Shown one piece after another: positions 18,818 to 27,521 of a stretch of 64,000 nt of DNA. The translations under genes and the position numbers were made by a program. The DNA lies in assembly GCF_900111615.1 (NCBI RefSeq), contig NZ_FOHU01000003.1, forward strand, positions 248,001 through 312,000. Direction: 5' to 3'. Positions within the stretch are counted from its first letter, which is position 1; every line of letters starts with the position of its first letter. The notes beneath the pieces are model-generated. The model did no database searches and had not been told where the DNA came from. It saw only the letters and a list, made by a program, of their open reading frames with translations. The DNA comes from Natronincola peptidivorans. GTDB taxonomy: Bacteria > Bacillota > Clostridia > Peptostreptococcales > Natronincolaceae.

Positions 18818-18933
18818 TTGTTTAAATCATATTCTTCTTTTTGAAATAATACTTTATGTTCTCCGTAGCCTTCTTTTTCCAAAGCTTCCTTTGGAATAGT
18901 GCATAGGGTTGCAGATTAGATGCAATCCCTTAG
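18799..18933 (-). pseudogene. Relic of the MsrB C-terminus
   Basis: On the minus strand the frame reads LRDCI, stop, SATLCTIPKEALEKEGYGEH, then KVLFQKEEYDLNKE. It aligns through about 40 residues with the end of MsrAB ([20 protein letters not shown]...GYGEYKTLF). The catalytic Cys codon survives, but Asn has become a stop codon and no start is present. It begins six bases after the lipA stop codon. This is a decayed fragment of a second msrB or msrAB gene, not a functional gene. Confidence 0.8.
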
Positions 18934-18938
18934 TCCTA

Positions 18939-19790
18939 TTATCCAAGCATTTCAGCTGCATTATAAGAGCTTCTAACTAGGGGGGCTGATGCTGCAAAGG
19001 TAAATCCTAGTTCCAAGGCTTTTTCTTTATACCTTTCAAAAATCTCCGGTGCTATATATTCAGCTACTGGATAGTGCTGGTCACTAGGTGCTAAGTATTG
19101 GCCAATAGTTAAGAAATCACAGCCTACTGCTCTTAAATCCTTTAATACCTCTATCACTTCTTCTTCCTTCTCCCCAAGACCTACCATGATACCTGACTTT
19201 GTTAATATGCCAGCATCCATCAATTTCACGTTTTTCAGTACCTGTAGTGATCTTTCGTATGTGGCCATTGAGCGCACCTCTGGGTATAGCCTTGGTACCG
19301 TTTCAATATTGTGATTGATGATTTCAGGTTTAGCTTTCACTACCATTTTTAAAGCTTCTTCATCTCCCTTAAAGTCAGGAATCAACACTTCAACAACCAC
19401 TTCCTCAGCCCTATCTTTAATACATTTTACTACCTCAGCAAAATGAGATGCTCCTCCTTCAGGCAAATCGTCCCTAGTGACAGATGTTATGACTACGTGC
19501 TTTAACTTTAACTCTAAGATTGCCTTTGAAATATTTTCAGGTTCTTCTGGATTTACCTCCTTAAGCTCTCCATGGGATACATTGCAAAATCTACAGTTGC
19601 GTGAGCATTCACTGCCTAAAATCATAAAGGTGGCAGTTTTTTTGCTGAAGCACTCCATCCTATTGGGGCAATTGGCTTCTTCACATACTGTATTTAAAGA
19701 AAATTTTTCTAAGATTTCCTTTACATAATTTAAACTACGTCCCTTACTAAGATCTATTCTAAGCCACTGCGGCTTTCTTTTCATATTCAT
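18939..19790 (-). CDS. lipA: Lipoyl synthase
   Basis: A 283-residue radical SAM enzyme that inserts two sulfurs into octanoyl-H-protein. Both iron-sulfur clusters are marked: the auxiliary one by Cys36, Cys41 and Cys47 ([12 protein letters not shown]) and the SAM cluster by Cys62, Cys66 and Cys69 (CSRNCRFC). The C-terminal RSSY supplies the unusual serine ligand of the auxiliary cluster. GGGAGG precedes the ATG by eight bases, and the lipB stop lies within that spacer, so the two genes are coupled. It completes lipoate assembly on the GcvH encoded in the same operon. Confidence 0.96.
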   Translation of the reverse strand: MNMKRKPQWLRIDLSKGRSLNYVKEILEKFSLNTVCEEANCPNRMECFSKKTATFMILGSECSRNCRFCNVSHGELKEVNPEEPENISKAILELKLKHVVITSVTRDDLPEGGASHFAEVVKCIKDRAEEVVVEVLIPDFKGDEEALKMVVKAKPEIINHNIETVPRLYPEVRSMATYERSLQVLKNVKLMDAGILTKSGIMVGLGEKEEEVIEVLKDLRAVGCDFLTIGQYLAPSDQHYPVAEYIAPEIFERYKEKALELGFTFAASAPLVRSSYNAAEMLG

Positions 19791-19795
19791 AGGGT

Positions 19796-20473
19796 TTACC
19801 TCCCAATAGATTCCTTTATGCTAAGTTCCTGATACTCTTCATAGTTAAAAATCTTTAAAAAATACTCTAGTATCCATTGATTCACATTCTTTAATTCTAC
19901 AGGTTTTTTCAATATATTCTCGATAGAAGTAACACCTTTATTGGATATTCCACAGGGTACGATTAGGTTAAAATGTTCCAGCTTTGTATTTACATTAAAA
20001 GCAAACCCGTGCATAGTAATCCCTCGTTTTACTGCTAATCCAACGGCAGCAATTTTACTATTTTCTACCCATACTCCCGTATGCTTTAAAGACCTCTCTG
20101 CCGTTATGTTATACTTATCCTTCAACAGCTGAATGAAAACCTCTTCTAATTTATCTACAAACTGCCTAATTCCCATTTTTTTGCTTTTCAAATCAACAAT
20201 TGGGTATCCTACGATTTGTCCATATCCGTGGTAGGTGACATCTCCTCCCCGATCGGTTTCATAGAGCTGAATCTTTTGATCCTCTAAGTATTTTGCTGAA
20301 ACCATGATATTTCCTTTTGTTGCATGCCTTCCCAGCGTAATTACAGGAGGGTGCTCTACTATGATCAAAGTATCTTCTATTATGTTTTGCTGCCTCTTTT
20401 CCAAAATATCATATTGTATTTTTAGAGCCTCATCATAGTGGCATTTTCCTAGAAACAGTAGATTTAACCTCAT
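19796..20473 (-). CDS. lipB: Octanoyl-ACP:protein octanoyltransferase
   Basis: A 225-residue transferase that moves octanoyl from acyl carrier protein to lipoyl domains. Signature blocks are [19 protein letters not shown] and the catalytic pair, Lys140 ([11 protein letters not shown]) and Cys174 (LIVPCGI). The start at 20473 is chosen from AAGGGG eight bases upstream; the frame runs 25 codons further upstream, but that stretch is not LipB-like. It is followed five bases later by lipA and supplies the octanoyl group for GcvH. Confidence 0.93.
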   Translation of the reverse strand: MRLNLLFLGKCHYDEALKIQYDILEKRQQNIIEDTLIIVEHPPVITLGRHATKGNIMVSAKYLEDQKIQLYETDRGGDVTYHGYGQIVGYPIVDLKSKKMGIRQFVDKLEEVFIQLLKDKYNITAERSLKHTGVWVENSKIAAVGLAVKRGITMHGFAFNVNTKLEHFNLIVPCGISNKGVTSIENILKKPVELKNVNQWILEYFLKIFNYEEYQELSIKESIGR

Positions 20474-20479
20474 CTCCCT

Positions 20480-20650
20480 ATCCCCTTTACCTATCTCTAC
20501 TTTTAAATCCTCTAGTGAACTACCCCCCACTTTTTCAGTAGGGGGCACTCCATCTCACTCTGTATAAAGTACTACCTGAGAATCATAGATATGCTCTGTG
20601 AAAGCAGCTGAATCAAAGGTTGTAAACCATACTGTTGTCCATCTGCTTTT
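20480..20650 (-). other. Degenerate reading frame between the UGA-containing ORF and lipB
   Basis: On the minus strand, in a frame different from the ORF just upstream, the sequence reads KSRWTTVWFTTFDSAAFTEH then IYDSQVVLYTE, a TGA, and DGVPPTEKVGGSSLEDLK running into lipB. It looks like real coding sequence but has no start and is broken by TAG and TGA. It may be the frameshifted end of the upstream ORF. It also holds a hairpin (CCCCCTACT with AGTGGGGG) about 50 bases before lipB. Confidence 0.4.
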
Positions 20651-20661
20651 CGGCTATCTAT

Positions 20662-20961
20662 TTACACTAACTGATATCTATATATCAATATAGCATCTTC
20701 TTTTTTTTCCTTTACGTCGCCCTTTAATATGGTTACTTTTTCTCCAGAATCTAGTGTGATTTCACTTCCTTCAACACTCTTTATATAGGCTCTGATTGAT
20801 TCAGATTGCTTTGGGTCTACCATTTCTTTCACGCCCCAGGCGTGTGCAAGTACACTTGCAACATCTCAGGTTGCGCAAGCATTGGCTTTTCTTTCTTCTA
20901 TGGATGATTGAATACTATCCATAAAAGCTTTTTTTATGTCCCCGTCTTGAGCAAATAGCAT
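20662..20961 (-). CDS. Small ORF with in-frame UGA: candidate CxxU selenoprotein or broken gene
   Basis: An ATG at 20961 with GGAGG seven bases upstream opens a frame of 31 codons to a TGA (20866-20868), then 67 further open codons to TAA at 20662. If TGA is read as selenocysteine the protein has 99 residues and the motif Cys29-Ala-Thr-Sec32, a CxxU redox motif. Two perfect hairpins follow the TGA: TGCAAGT/ACTTGCA (20845-20860) and CACGCC/GGCGTG with loop TGG (20830-20844). The second lies at a distance and has a G-containing loop as in bacterial SECIS elements. It sits 44 bases after gcvPB and before lipB. Against this, coding-like sequence continues in another frame downstream, so a decaying pseudogene is possible. 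I do not recognise the family. Confidence 0.45.
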
Positions 20962-21005
20962 ATGGGTACCTCCTCTGTTTTTTCTTGTATTGCTATGGAA
21001 AAGGA

Positions 21006-22466
21006 TTATTCACTTCTTTTCCACTTTAGTATTGGGTTCCTTGCAGCCTTTACTTCATCTATTCTTCTTACTGGTGTATCATAAGGTGCATTTTTTAGTA
21101 TTTGAGGGTTTTCATCTGCTTCCTTTGCAATTTGGATCATGACCTCAATAAAACCATCAATGGTTTGTAAGTTTTCTGTTTCTGTTGGCTCCACCATAAT
21201 AGCCTGTTCTACTATCAATGGGAAATAAATTGAAGGCGGGTGATAGCCATAATCAAGCAATCTCTTTGCAACATCTAAAGTAGAGACTTCAAGAGTGCTT
21301 TTTGCAAGACCCCCTAAGACAAATTCATGCTTGCATACTTGATCAATAGGTAAATGATAATGCTTCTTCAATTTATTCATGATATAGTTTGCATTTAGAA
21401 CCGCTTTTTCGCTTACCTCAGTTAGACCTGTTTTTCCCATGGTAAGAATATATGCATATGCCCTCACCATCACACCAAAATGACCATAGAAGGCTTTGAT
21501 TTTTCCTATGGAATCTGGACGATCATAATCCAGTACATATTGGTCTTCTTTTTTCTCTATTACAGGTACTGGAAGAAATTTAACAAGATCTGATCTAACA
21601 CCTACAGGTCCACTTCCAGGGCCTCCTCCCCCATGAGGGGTTGAAAAGGTTTTATGGAGGTTAAAATGCATTACATCAAATCCCATGTCACCTGGTCTGC
21701 TTTTACCAAGAATAGCATTCATATTGGCCCCATCATAGTAAAGTAGTCCTCCTGCTTCATGAACCAAATCTGCTATTTCTTTGATGTTTTCTTCAAAAAG
21801 TCCCAGGGTGCTGGGGTTGGTTAGCATCAGCCCTGCAATCTCATCACTTAAAACTTCTTTAAGGCTATTTAAATCAACAGCACCATTTTGATCTGATTTT
21901 ACTTCTACCATATCAAAATTAGCAACTGCTACAGTAGCTGGATTTGTTCCATGGGCAGAGTCAGGAACAATAATCTTTGTTCTTTTATAGTCTTTTCTAT
22001 CATCATGATAAGCCTTAATAATCATTAGCCCTGCCAGCTCTCCATGAGATCCTGCAGCAGGCTGGAGGGACACCCTTTCCATGCCTGATATTTCTGCCAG
22101 CATTTTATCTAACTCATACATCAGCTGAAGAGCACCTTGTGCTGTTTCTTGAGGCTGATAGGGATGAATACCGGCAAATCCACCTAGTGCTGCTACATCC
22201 TCATTGATCTTAGGATTATACTTCATAGTGCAGGAGCCCAAAGGATAAAAACCTGTATCCACTCCATAATTTTTGTTGGACAATAGTGTAAAATGCCTGA
22301 CTACATCTACCTCACTTACTTCTGGCAGATCAAGTTCTTCTTCATTGATAAATTCCTTAGGAATCATTTGATCCAATGCCGCTTCATCAACATCGCATTT
22401 TGGAAGGCTATAAGCAGTTCTTCCTTCCTTAGAGACCTCAAAAATTAACTTGTTGTATTTCTGCAT
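21006..22466 (-). CDS. gcvPB: Glycine dehydrogenase (decarboxylating) subunit 2
   Basis: A 486-residue PLP-dependent subunit of the P-protein of the glycine cleavage system. The PLP lysine lies in [20 protein letters not shown], and the substrate and phosphate regions [13 protein letters not shown] and DSAHGTNPA are present. Together with GcvPA it decarboxylates glycine and transfers the aminomethyl group to lipoyl-GcvH. The ATG overlaps the gcvPA stop by one base, so the two subunits are translationally coupled. Length is normal for the two-subunit type found in Firmicutes. Confidence 0.96.
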   Translation of the reverse strand: MQKYNKLIFEVSKEGRTAYSLPKCDVDEAALDQMIPKEFINEEELDLPEVSEVDVVRHFTLLSNKNYGVDTGFYPLGSCTMKYNPKINEDVAALGGFAGIHPYQPQETAQGALQLMYELDKMLAEISGMERVSLQPAAGSHGELAGLMIIKAYHDDRKDYKRTKIIVPDSAHGTNPATVAVANFDMVEVKSDQNGAVDLNSLKEVLSDEIAGLMLTNPSTLGLFEENIKEIADLVHEAGGLLYYDGANMNAILGKSRPGDMGFDVMHFNLHKTFSTPHGGGGPGSGPVGVRSDLVKFLPVPVIEKKEDQYVLDYDRPDSIGKIKAFYGHFGVMVRAYAYILTMGKTGLTEVSEKAVLNANYIMNKLKKHYHLPIDQVCKHEFVLGGLAKSTLEVSTLDVAKRLLDYGYHPPSIYFPLIVEQAIMVEPTETENLQTIDGFIEVMIQIAKEADENPQILKNAPYDTPVRRIDEVKAARNPILKWKRSE

Positions 22467-23806
22467 TATATCACCTCCATCACTTGGGCTAATTTATCGA
22501 TTTCTTCTTTGGTTCTCTTCTCTGTTACACATAATAACAATCCATTTTTCATCTCAGGATAATCTTTTCCAAGCTCATAGCCTCCTAATATCCCTTGCTT
22601 TAGAAGCTCTTGATTAACTTTACTGCTGTCTGCTTCACTGGTGACTGCAAATTCTTTAAAGAATGGTTTGTTAAACAAAGGCTTAAAGCTGCTACTCTTT
22701 GTAATCTGTTGCATTGCATAGTGAGATTTTTGAATGCTTTGCTTCGCAACCTCACGCAAACCCTTTTTGCCCATAGTAATTAAATAGATGGTAGCCATGA
22801 CGGCATTTAGTCCCTGATTGGAACAAATATTTGAAGAAGCTCTATATCTTCGAATATGCTGTTCTCTAGCCTGTAATGTTAATACAAATGCTCTATTTCC
22901 ATCTACATCTTCTGACTGCCCTGCAATCCTTCCAGGCATTTTTCTCAATAATTTTGAGGTGGTTGCTAGGAACCCTAAGTAAGGTCCTCCATAGTTAAGG
23001 TGATTGCCCAGAGATTGACCTTCTCCTACTACAATATCTGCCCCTAACTCACCAGGTGTTTTTAAGATTCCTAAAGAAATAGGATCTACATAGTTGATAA
23101 ATAACCCTTTGTTTTCATGAGTGATCTTTTCTACACTTGAAAGGTCTTCAATGATCCCAAAAAAGTTTGGGTTTTGTATAATAACCGCTGCTGTGTTTTT
23201 TCCCACTAATGTTTTTAGATGATCAATATCAGTAACACCCTCAGCCATATCAGCTTCAATTACTTCTACTTTTCTAAGCTTCATGTAGCTTTTTAATACC
23301 TTTCTTACTTCTGGATGAACAGTTTTAGAAACGATGATGGACTTTCTTTTGGTATTTTCCACAGCCATAGTAGCTGCTTCGGCACAAGCCGTAGCACCAT
23401 CATACATAGATGCATTGGTTGCTTCCATTCCAGTTAAACTGCACATCATAGTTTGGTATTCAAAAATCACCTGAAGGGTTCCTTGACTAATTTCTGGTTG
23501 ATAAGGGGTATAAGCCGTATAAAACTCTGACCTAAAAGCTAAGTGCTTTACTATAGATGGGATGTAATGATCATAGGCTCCAGCCCCTAAAAAACATACC
23601 AAATCATCAAGGCTTTTATTTTTACCACTAAGGTCCTTCATATGTTTTGCTAATTCCATTTCTGAGAGAGATTCCCCTAGGTTCAATTCCCTATTAAGAC
23701 GAAGCTCCTTAGGTATATCTTGGAACAAATCCTCTATAGATTTTGCCCCCATACTTTCCAGCATTAGCTTTACATCTGCTTCTGTATTTGGTATATACCT
23801 GTGCAT
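22466..23806 (-). CDS. gcvPA: Glycine dehydrogenase (decarboxylating) subunit 1
   Basis: A 446-residue N-terminal-half P-protein subunit. Characteristic blocks are [38 protein letters not shown] and [14 protein letters not shown]. It lacks the PLP lysine, which is on GcvPB; the two form the active complex. It is preceded by gcvH with one base between the genes. Full length, no defects seen. Confidence 0.96.
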   Translation of the reverse strand: MHRYIPNTEADVKLMLESMGAKSIEDLFQDIPKELRLNRELNLGESLSEMELAKHMKDLSGKNKSLDDLVCFLGAGAYDHYIPSIVKHLAFRSEFYTAYTPYQPEISQGTLQVIFEYQTMMCSLTGMEATNASMYDGATACAEAATMAVENTKRKSIIVSKTVHPEVRKVLKSYMKLRKVEVIEADMAEGVTDIDHLKTLVGKNTAAVIIQNPNFFGIIEDLSSVEKITHENKGLFINYVDPISLGILKTPGELGADIVVGEGQSLGNHLNYGGPYLGFLATTSKLLRKMPGRIAGQSEDVDGNRAFVLTLQAREQHIRRYRASSNICSNQGLNAVMATIYLITMGKKGLREVAKQSIQKSHYAMQQITKSSSFKPLFNKPFFKEFAVTSEADSSKVNQELLKQGILGGYELGKDYPEMKNGLLLCVTEKRTKEEIDKLAQVMEVI

Positions 23807-23807
23807 A

Positions 23808-24191
23808 TTATTCCTCCTTTTCGCAGAATTCTCGATATTCTTCTTCTCCCATCAGCCCCTCTAGCTCTGATTTATTTGTTATCTCTACTGATACAATCCA
23901 ATTTTCAAATGCGTCTTCATTGATGAGCTCTGGAGAATCCTCCAACGCTTCATTAATCTCCAGCACTTTACCAGAAACTGGTATGTAAACCTCTGAGGCT
24001 GCCTTTACAGATTCAATTACTCCGAAAACGTCTCCCATACTAAATTCATCATCTACCTCAGGTAATTCAACAAAAACGATTTCTCCCATGGCATGCTGTG
24101 CATAATCTGTAACCCCAATAAAGGCCTTTGAACCCTCCACCTTCACCCACTCATGCTCTTTTGAATATAATAATCCTGCTACTGTTTTCAT
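23808..24191 (-). CDS. gcvH: Glycine cleavage system H protein
   Basis: A 127-residue lipoyl carrier protein. The modified residue is Lys63 in [15 protein letters not shown], within the hammerhead fold typical of H proteins. It shuttles the aminomethyl group from P-protein to T-protein and must be lipoylated by the LipB/LipA encoded in the same operon. A ribosome site, AGGAGG, lies just before the ATG. A 130-base spacer separates it from gcvT. Confidence 0.97.
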   Translation of the reverse strand: MKTVAGLLYSKEHEWVKVEGSKAFIGVTDYAQHAMGEIVFVELPEVDDEFSMGDVFGVIESVKAASEVYIPVSGKVLEINEALEDSPELINEDAFENWIVSVEITNKSELEGLMGEEEYREFCEKEE

Positions 24192-24324
24192 CTTTTATTC
24201 CTCCTCATCATTTTTATTATTTTTTCAAGCAATAGAAAATTATATGCTTTTTTCAATGATAGCTATTTTATAATTTCCCTTATTAGCTTAAAAGTAAACG
24301 TCTTTTAAATCCTGTATCTTAAAG

Positions 24325-25431
24325 TTATTTTTTATAATTCTTTTTATAAAATTTCTTGGTGACTACCTTAGCCTTTAGAATCCTCTTTCTAATCTTAATC
24401 TGTATAGGCGTATCAAGGTCTGTGTACTCAATATCCACCATAGCCAAACCGATGTTTTTCATTAGGGTTGGAGAGTAATAGCCTGTAGTTACAAAGCCTA
24501 TGACCTTATCGCCAGACATTACTTCATAGCCGCTTCTTGGTATGCCGTTTTCTTCCATCTCAAAACCTACAATTTTTCTTTTTAACCCTTCTTGTTTCTG
24601 TCTTACTAATGCTTCTTTTCCAATGAAGTCTGGTTTGTCTAGTTTTACAAAAAACCCTAATCCTGCCTCCAGTGGTGTAATCTCTTGGGAGATTTCATTA
24701 CCATAAAGAGGTAAGCTGGCTTCAAATCTTAAAGTGTCTCTTGCCCCAAGACCTATAGGCTTTATTCCCTCTTCCTTGCCTGCTTCCATTAATTGATCCC
24801 ACACCATTTCAGCATTTTCATGATCTAAGTATATTTCAAAGCCATCCTCTCCTGTATAACCAGTACGGGAAACCAGACAATCTACCCCAGCAATCCTGAC
24901 ATTTCTTTTGTTATAGAAAAATCCTATCTCTGAAAGATCCGTTTCTGTTAGCTTTTGCAGTATTTCTTCGGACTTGGGGCCTTGTAAAGCCAGCTCTGAT
25001 ATTTCTTCTGATACGTTTTTTACCTCCACATCATATGTACCAATGTTATCCTTCATCCACTCATAATCTTTTGCTATATTGCCTGCATTAATTACAAGAA
25101 AAAAATGGTTGGCTGTGAACTTGTAAACCAAAAGGTCATCTACAATTCCTCCATGGGGATAACACATAAAGGTATAGATCACTTGATCATTCTTTAGGTT
25201 AGATACATCATTTGTAATCAAATTTTGAATATAATCCTCTGCTTGAGCTCCCTTAACCTCTATCTCTCCCATATGAGATACATCAAATAAACCAGCAGCA
25301 GTTCTTACAGCCTCGTGTTCAGCTGTTATACCTTCAAACTGTACCGGCAGTGCCCATCCTGAGTAGTCAACAATTTTTCCTCCATATTTTTGATGAGCAT
25401 AAAACAATGCTGTTTTTTTTGGATCTTCCAC
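24325..25431 (-). CDS. gcvT: Aminomethyltransferase (glycine cleavage T protein)
   Basis: A 368-residue folate-dependent enzyme that takes the aminomethyl group from GcvH, releases ammonia and makes methylene-tetrahydrofolate. N-terminal blocks WALPVQFEGITAEHEAVR and AGLFDVSHMGEI are diagnostic; SRTGYTGEDGFEIY and GLGARDTLRFEASLPLYGNE form the folate site. AAGGAGG precedes the start. It is the first gene of the operon behind the glycine riboswitch. No gene for the L protein (dihydrolipoyl dehydrogenase) is in the operon or window. Confidence 0.96.
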   Translation of the reverse strand: MEDPKKTALFYAHQKYGGKIVDYSGWALPVQFEGITAEHEAVRTAAGLFDVSHMGEIEVKGAQAEDYIQNLITNDVSNLKNDQVIYTFMCYPHGGIVDDLLVYKFTANHFFLVINAGNIAKDYEWMKDNIGTYDVEVKNVSEEISELALQGPKSEEILQKLTETDLSEIGFFYNKRNVRIAGVDCLVSRTGYTGEDGFEIYLDHENAEMVWDQLMEAGKEEGIKPIGLGARDTLRFEASLPLYGNEISQEITPLEAGLGFFVKLDKPDFIGKEALVRQKQEGLKRKIVGFEMEENGIPRSGYEVMSGDKVIGFVTTGYYSPTLMKNIGLAMVDIEYTDLDTPIQIKIRKRILKAKVVTKKFYKKNYKK

Positions 25432-25439
25432 TACAAAAA

Positions 25440-25744
25440 CCTCCTTGTAAATAGTATTAGAAGTACAAATTGAACAAATTTGACTTCGTCAATTTTTTCT
25501 TAGCTGGGTGAAACAACTAAGCAATCAGCACAATTTAGCAAGCTAAATAGGCTACCTGCTTATAGGGGGACTTAGTCCCCTTCGACACCTGCTATCGCAG
25601 CCTGAGCACCCACCTTAAACCAGCGAAGAGAATCCCCTCTGCACTCCCTATGTCTAGAAAATCAAAAATCATGCTTTCTTAGATATAGAAAAACCATCAT
25701 CTTTAAAAGTATTTCAAATATTCTCATAATTATTAGTAATTAAA
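25440..25744 (-). other. Long gcvT leader with a GC-rich structured block
   Basis: About 300 bases separate the riboswitch hairpin from gcvT. Positions 25550-25660 are clearly more GC-rich than the surroundings and contain a hairpin (GGGGACT / AGTCCCC at about 25565-25580) and several smaller complementary blocks. Another hairpin, TTGAC/GTCAA, lies near 25481-25493. I see no credible ORF on either strand and cannot assign it to a known RNA family. Confidence 0.5.
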
Positions 25745-25785
25745 GGGATATAATGACATATTAATAAATTATGTCATTATATCCC
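25745..25785 (-). terminator. Expression-platform hairpin of the glycine riboswitch
   Basis: GGGATATAATGACATA pairs perfectly over 16 bp with TATGTCATTATATCCC around a 9-base loop, directly after the second aptamer. It is followed on the minus strand only by TTTAATTACT. It is probably the terminator whose formation glycine binding prevents, so gcv expression would rise with glycine. Confidence 0.75.
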
Positions 25786-25787
25786 CT

Positions 25788-25968
25788 GTATTTTTGCCTG
25801 AGAGTTTTTACACACACTATGTATTGCCCCTTCGGCGTCGGTTTCTCGATCTCTCCAGAGTCCCATCAAATAACGATCCTTTTGCCTGAAAGATTCTATA
25901 AAAACCTGACTTTTTTTATATTGCTTCTTCGGCTATCTTTAATAAGATATCTCTCGCTATTCTCATTT
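25788..25968 (-). promoter_or_regulatory. Tandem glycine riboswitch
   Basis: On the minus strand two aptamers follow each other. The first has GCGAGAGAT, then AGCCGAAGAAGCAATA and CTTTCAGGCAAAAGGA. The second has CTGGAGAGATCGAGA, then CGCCGAAGGGGCAATA and CTCTCAGGCAAAAAT. The GGAGAG / GCCGAAGG-GCAA / CTCAGGCAAAA blocks are the conserved core of the glycine (gcvT) riboswitch, and the tandem layout allows cooperative glycine binding. It controls the gcvT operon that begins about 350 bases downstream. Confidence 0.93.
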
Positions 25969-26047
25969 GGTAGAATATTCACTTATACTATCTCTTTCCT
26001 ATAATGGTACAATATCCTTCCATAAATTTCAAGAATTGATAATTTAT

Positions 26048-26098
26048 TAACCACCTTTATTTATGCTACGGTTCACCTTATCGTTGTATCGGTGGTTT
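26048..26098 (-). repeat. SCC-like attachment repeat F
   Basis: Minus-strand core 26057-26077 reads GGTGAACCGTAGCATAAA then TAA, matching the rlmH 3' end at 59249-59269 in 16 of 21 positions. It is flanked by the inverted arms AAACCACCGATACAACG and AGGTGGTT. It is the leftmost copy of the family and may mark the left boundary of the accessory region, next to the gcv operon leader. Confidence 0.65.
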
Positions 26099-26108
26099 CT
26101 TATCAAAA

Positions 26109-26654
26109 TTAAACTGTTACATCAAAAGTGGTTTCTTTATTTCTTCTTACACTAGCTTCAAAAATATTTTTTTCATTTTCCTTATCCTTTCTTTCCAAAG
26201 GAAAGACTTTATATTCTCTTGTATTTTTAACTTCTTTCATAACATTATTATAAGCACTCACCAATACTTGTTTATCTGGATCCTTTTTATGAATCATAGA
26301 TATGGCTTCGTTATAAGCTTGTTCTACTTCTTTTTTTGACCTGCATCGCTTTAATCTTCTCTCTAATGCTTCTCTCTGCATCTGAATCCTTTTGACGCGC
26401 ATATACATAATGGGATTTGTTCTTTGAATATAGCTCATCTCCTCTTGTGTTAGCTTTTCACCTAACTTAACCTTTTCACTTATTCTTTTTTCATAGTTTT
26501 CTCTTTCTTCTTCTCTTTTAAAATTAGTTCCTTCTATAGTTTCCTTAATACTTACAAATGCTGTTTTAAGTATTTCCTCTTTACTTTTTTCATAAGCTAC
26601 CTTAGTTTCCTTATAGTGTGCATCATGTGTAAATTTTTTTATCATCATACTCAT
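26109..26654 (-). CDS. Hypothetical charged helical protein
   Basis: A 181-residue protein of unknown family. It is rich in Lys, Glu and Arg, has no membrane segment or signal peptide, and is likely to be mostly helical, with a strongly basic run in the middle (MRVKRIQMQREALERRLKR) and a conserved-looking hydrophobic C-terminus. The ATG at 26654 follows AGGAG by eight bases and is preferred over the GTG at 26663. It starts just inside repeat F. I cannot assign a function. Confidence 0.6.
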   Translation of the reverse strand: MSMMIKKFTHDAHYKETKVAYEKSKEEILKTAFVSIKETIEGTNFKREEERENYEKRISEKVKLGEKLTQEEMSYIQRTNPIMYMRVKRIQMQREALERRLKRCRSKKEVEQAYNEAISMIHKKDPDKQVLVSAYNNVMKEVKNTREYKVFPLERKDKENEKNIFEASVRRNKETTFDVTV

Positions 26655-26675
26655 ATCCTTCACTCCTGACTATTT

Positions 26676-26807
26676 AACTGACCTCATAATTCTTATCATA
26701 ACTCCTCTAATAGAACATCCTATTTTTTGTGCAATATTCTCTATACTATTCTTTTTCAATACCTCTACCCAATTGACACTTATTTTTAATAACCATGGAA
26801 GCTACCT
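26676..26807 (-). other. Possible remnant of a small helix-turn-helix ORF
   Basis: The minus-strand frame ends with VEVLKKNSIENIAQKIGCS then IRGVMIRIMRSVK, which looks like a helix-turn-helix end. There is no ATG in frame; only a TTG preceded by GGGTAGAGG is available, giving 29 residues. A GGAGG-ATG upstream leads into a different frame. Probably a decayed gene. Confidence 0.25.
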
Positions 26808-26882
26808 CCAGCTATAAAAATGTCTATAAAGATATATCGTCAAATTTTTCCAATAGCTTATATGAACATTTATCATTGATTT

Positions 26883-27042
26883 ATGATGAAGGGAAAGAAA
26901 AAGTGCAAAAATAAAAGATTTAATAAAATAATCAGAGGTTCTGTTGAATAGTATTATAAAATCAGAAAAAATAAGTAGGTAAACTACCAAAAATATTTTT
27001 TTGCGGTGCTGGAGGGAAGTTTCAGAGTCATTGAGACTTCCC
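26883..27042 (+). pseudogene. Decayed partial copy of the first gene of the window
   Basis: Positions 26890-26965 align closely with 103-183 (for example AATCAGAGGTTCT followed by a Lys-Ser-Glu stretch in the original), and 26966-27042 align with 428-497 including the terminator hairpin GGGAAGTTTCA. About 230 bases of the original are missing between them, and the frame carries several stops. It is a deletion relic of a paralogous gene and its terminator. Confidence 0.75.
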
Positions 27043-27074
27043 TTTATAATAAAAGCAGACATTTCATTAATAGG

Positions 27075-27455
27075 CTATTTTATAGGAATATAAATATCAA
27101 ACGTTGATGAAGGGTTTTGTCTTCCTTTAAAACCTTCATCATAAAGTTCGAACTCATCCCTAAAATCTAACTCCACCTTTGAATACGGCACCCAAGTTCC
27201 CCATATATAATTATAGGTTTCTTTTATAAGATCAATTTTTCCTCTATGGGTAAAGACAGCATACCTTCCACCATCAATAGTCTTTTTAATCATACCGCTG
27301 GGTATATGATTAAAACTATCTACTTCCATTGCTATGACTTGATTATGGTAGGTTTGTTCGTTAAACTCTTCAACTTTTGCATTCTCTTCGTATTCGCATA
27401 TGCCAAAGCTCCTAACATCCTGCATGGTTCCCTTTATTTCTAGAGCCCTTTTCAT
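27075..27455 (-). CDS. GyrI-like effector-binding domain protein, probably truncated
   Basis: A 126-residue protein made of the second half of a GyrI-like (AraC effector-binding) domain. Typical blocks are FNHIPSGMIKKTIDGGRYAV, FTHRGKIDLIKETYNYIWGT and FELYDEGFKG, ending in TFDIYIPIK. Normal proteins of this type have about 30-40 more N-terminal residues. A TAA lies four codons upstream of the ATG, in the coding-like stretch LWDIF, and the ribosome site is weak, so the 5' end has probably been lost. It may bind small hydrophobic compounds if still expressed. Confidence 0.65.
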   Translation of the reverse strand: MKRALEIKGTMQDVRSFGICEYEENAKVEEFNEQTYHNQVIAMEVDSFNHIPSGMIKKTIDGGRYAVFTHRGKIDLIKETYNYIWGTWVPYSKVELDFRDEFELYDEGFKGRQNPSSTFDIYIPIK

Positions 27456-27521
27456 GAATATATCCCATAGTTATAGTTTTTGTACCAAATTCTTCAGTTT
27501 TCTCTTTAATTTAGCAAATTT

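Noticed and set aside
25771-26004. Plus-strand ORF of 77 codons
   Set aside because: It is the complement of the tandem glycine riboswitch; no ribosome site, and composition is explained by the RNA.
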